NCBI GenBank assembly: GCA_009379925.1
Contig: WHSU01000029.1
Coordinates: 1 to 38,853, forward strand
Length of the DNA stretch: 38,853 bases
Source of the DNA: Dehalococcoidia bacterium
GTDB lineage: Bacteria > Chloroflexota > Dehalococcoidia > UBA2979
Direction: 5' to 3'
The notes under the pieces are model-generated. The model was not told the origin of the DNA. It saw nothing but the letters and a program-made list of their open reading frames with translations, and did no database searches. Position numbers and translations under genes: made by a program. Position 1 is the first letter of the stretch, and the number at the start of each line of letters is the position of its first letter. Positions 38,537-38,853 of the stretch are shown piece after piece.

Positions 38537-38853
38537 ATGGCCGGCGAACGACTCACCCGCGACGTGGACAACGCGATGCTCGGCGGCGTGCTGTCCGGAC
38601 TTGGACGCCACTTCAACGTCGACCCCACCCTCCTGCGCGTGGGCGCCGTGATCCTCAGCATCCCCACCGGTGGCATCACCATCCCCGCCTACCTCGCCGC
38701 GTGGCTCATCATCCCGAGGCCCGACCAGGTGGAGTCCGGCAGCGCCCGCGCCCGCGTCCCCCCGCGCAACGAGGCGATGGACGACCTGGGGCAGACCGCC
38801 CGCCGCACCTCGGAGCGACTCGCGGAGGCCGCCCGTACCGCCGCCGAGGCCGC
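38537..38853 (+). CDS. PspC domain-containing protein (3' end outside window)
   Basis: The first 105 residues are visible. The PspC domain is complete: RLTRDVDNAMLGGVLSGLGR, then HFNVDPTLLRVGAVILSIPT and a membrane helix TIPAYLAAWLIIPRP. A charged, coiled-coil-like stretch follows (QTARRTSERLAEAARTAAEA) and the frame is open at the window edge. GGAGG (38526-38530) lies six bases before the ATG. PspC-type proteins are linked to envelope stress. It follows the exporter pair but is separated from it by repeats and a palindrome. Confidence 0.88.
   Translation, partial: MAGERLTRDVDNAMLGGVLSGLGRHFNVDPTLLRVGAVILSIPTGGITIPAYLAAWLIIPRPDQVESGSARARVPPRNEAMDDLGQTARRTSERLAEAARTAAEA

Overview
The window is very GC-rich and tightly packed. 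The mix points to a free-living, probably aerobic Chloroflexota bacterium (a Dehalococcoidia-like lineage is my best guess). The signs are F420 genes, B12 salvage behind a cobalamin riboswitch, a LexA with Gram-positive-type SOS boxes, acyl-CoA metabolism, lipoproteins and many GC-rich dispersed palindromes. Actinobacteria are not excluded. No rRNA, tRNA, CRISPR array, transposase or integrase was recognised.

Layout. Positions 1-2512 hold a minus-strand run: PIG-L deacetylase, NUDIX, ATC-hydrolase-like protein, thioredoxin-fold protein, and the start of a gene leaving the window. lexA (2826-3467) is divergent from it, with a promoter and a near-consensus SOS box. Next is an orphan oligopeptide-type ABC ATPase, then a minus-strand block 9337-4950: NpdG and CofE (coenzyme F420), an MFS transporter, a small membrane protein and HolA. 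A three-gene importer of the ThiXYZ/RibXYZ/SsuABC type (9514-12371) faces a lipoprotein with a trypsin-like fold that has lost two of three catalytic residues. An acyl-CoA dehydrogenase and a crotonase-family enzyme are divergent, followed by a VOC protein, a split-barrel flavin/F420 protein, a DUF2087 protein and an HtrA protease. Two tandem GNAT acetyltransferases sit on the minus strand.

Positions 20554-27291 form a B12 locus: promoter, cobalamin riboswitch, intrinsic terminator, BtuF-BtuC-BtuD, CobO, then CobT-CobS-CobU. This covers uptake, adenosylation and nucleotide-loop assembly without ring synthesis, so it looks like salvage.

Positions 29899-34045 are the most unusual part. A perfect SOS box (GAACATACGTTC) lies in a promoter upstream of seven tightly coupled genes: two small unknowns and a third short protein, an XhlA/holin-like protein, a terminase large subunit, a four-cysteine helix-turn-helix protein and a portal protein. 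There is no integrase, capsid or tail gene. A 52-bp piece of the terminase gene (50/52 identical, both changes synonymous) recurs at 38368-38419 between two copies of a dispersed palindrome. The window ends with a heterodimeric ABC exporter pair and the start of a PspC-domain protein.

At least two families of dispersed palindromic repeats fill the intergenic spaces. In two places they appear to supply the Shine-Dalgarno sequence of the next gene.
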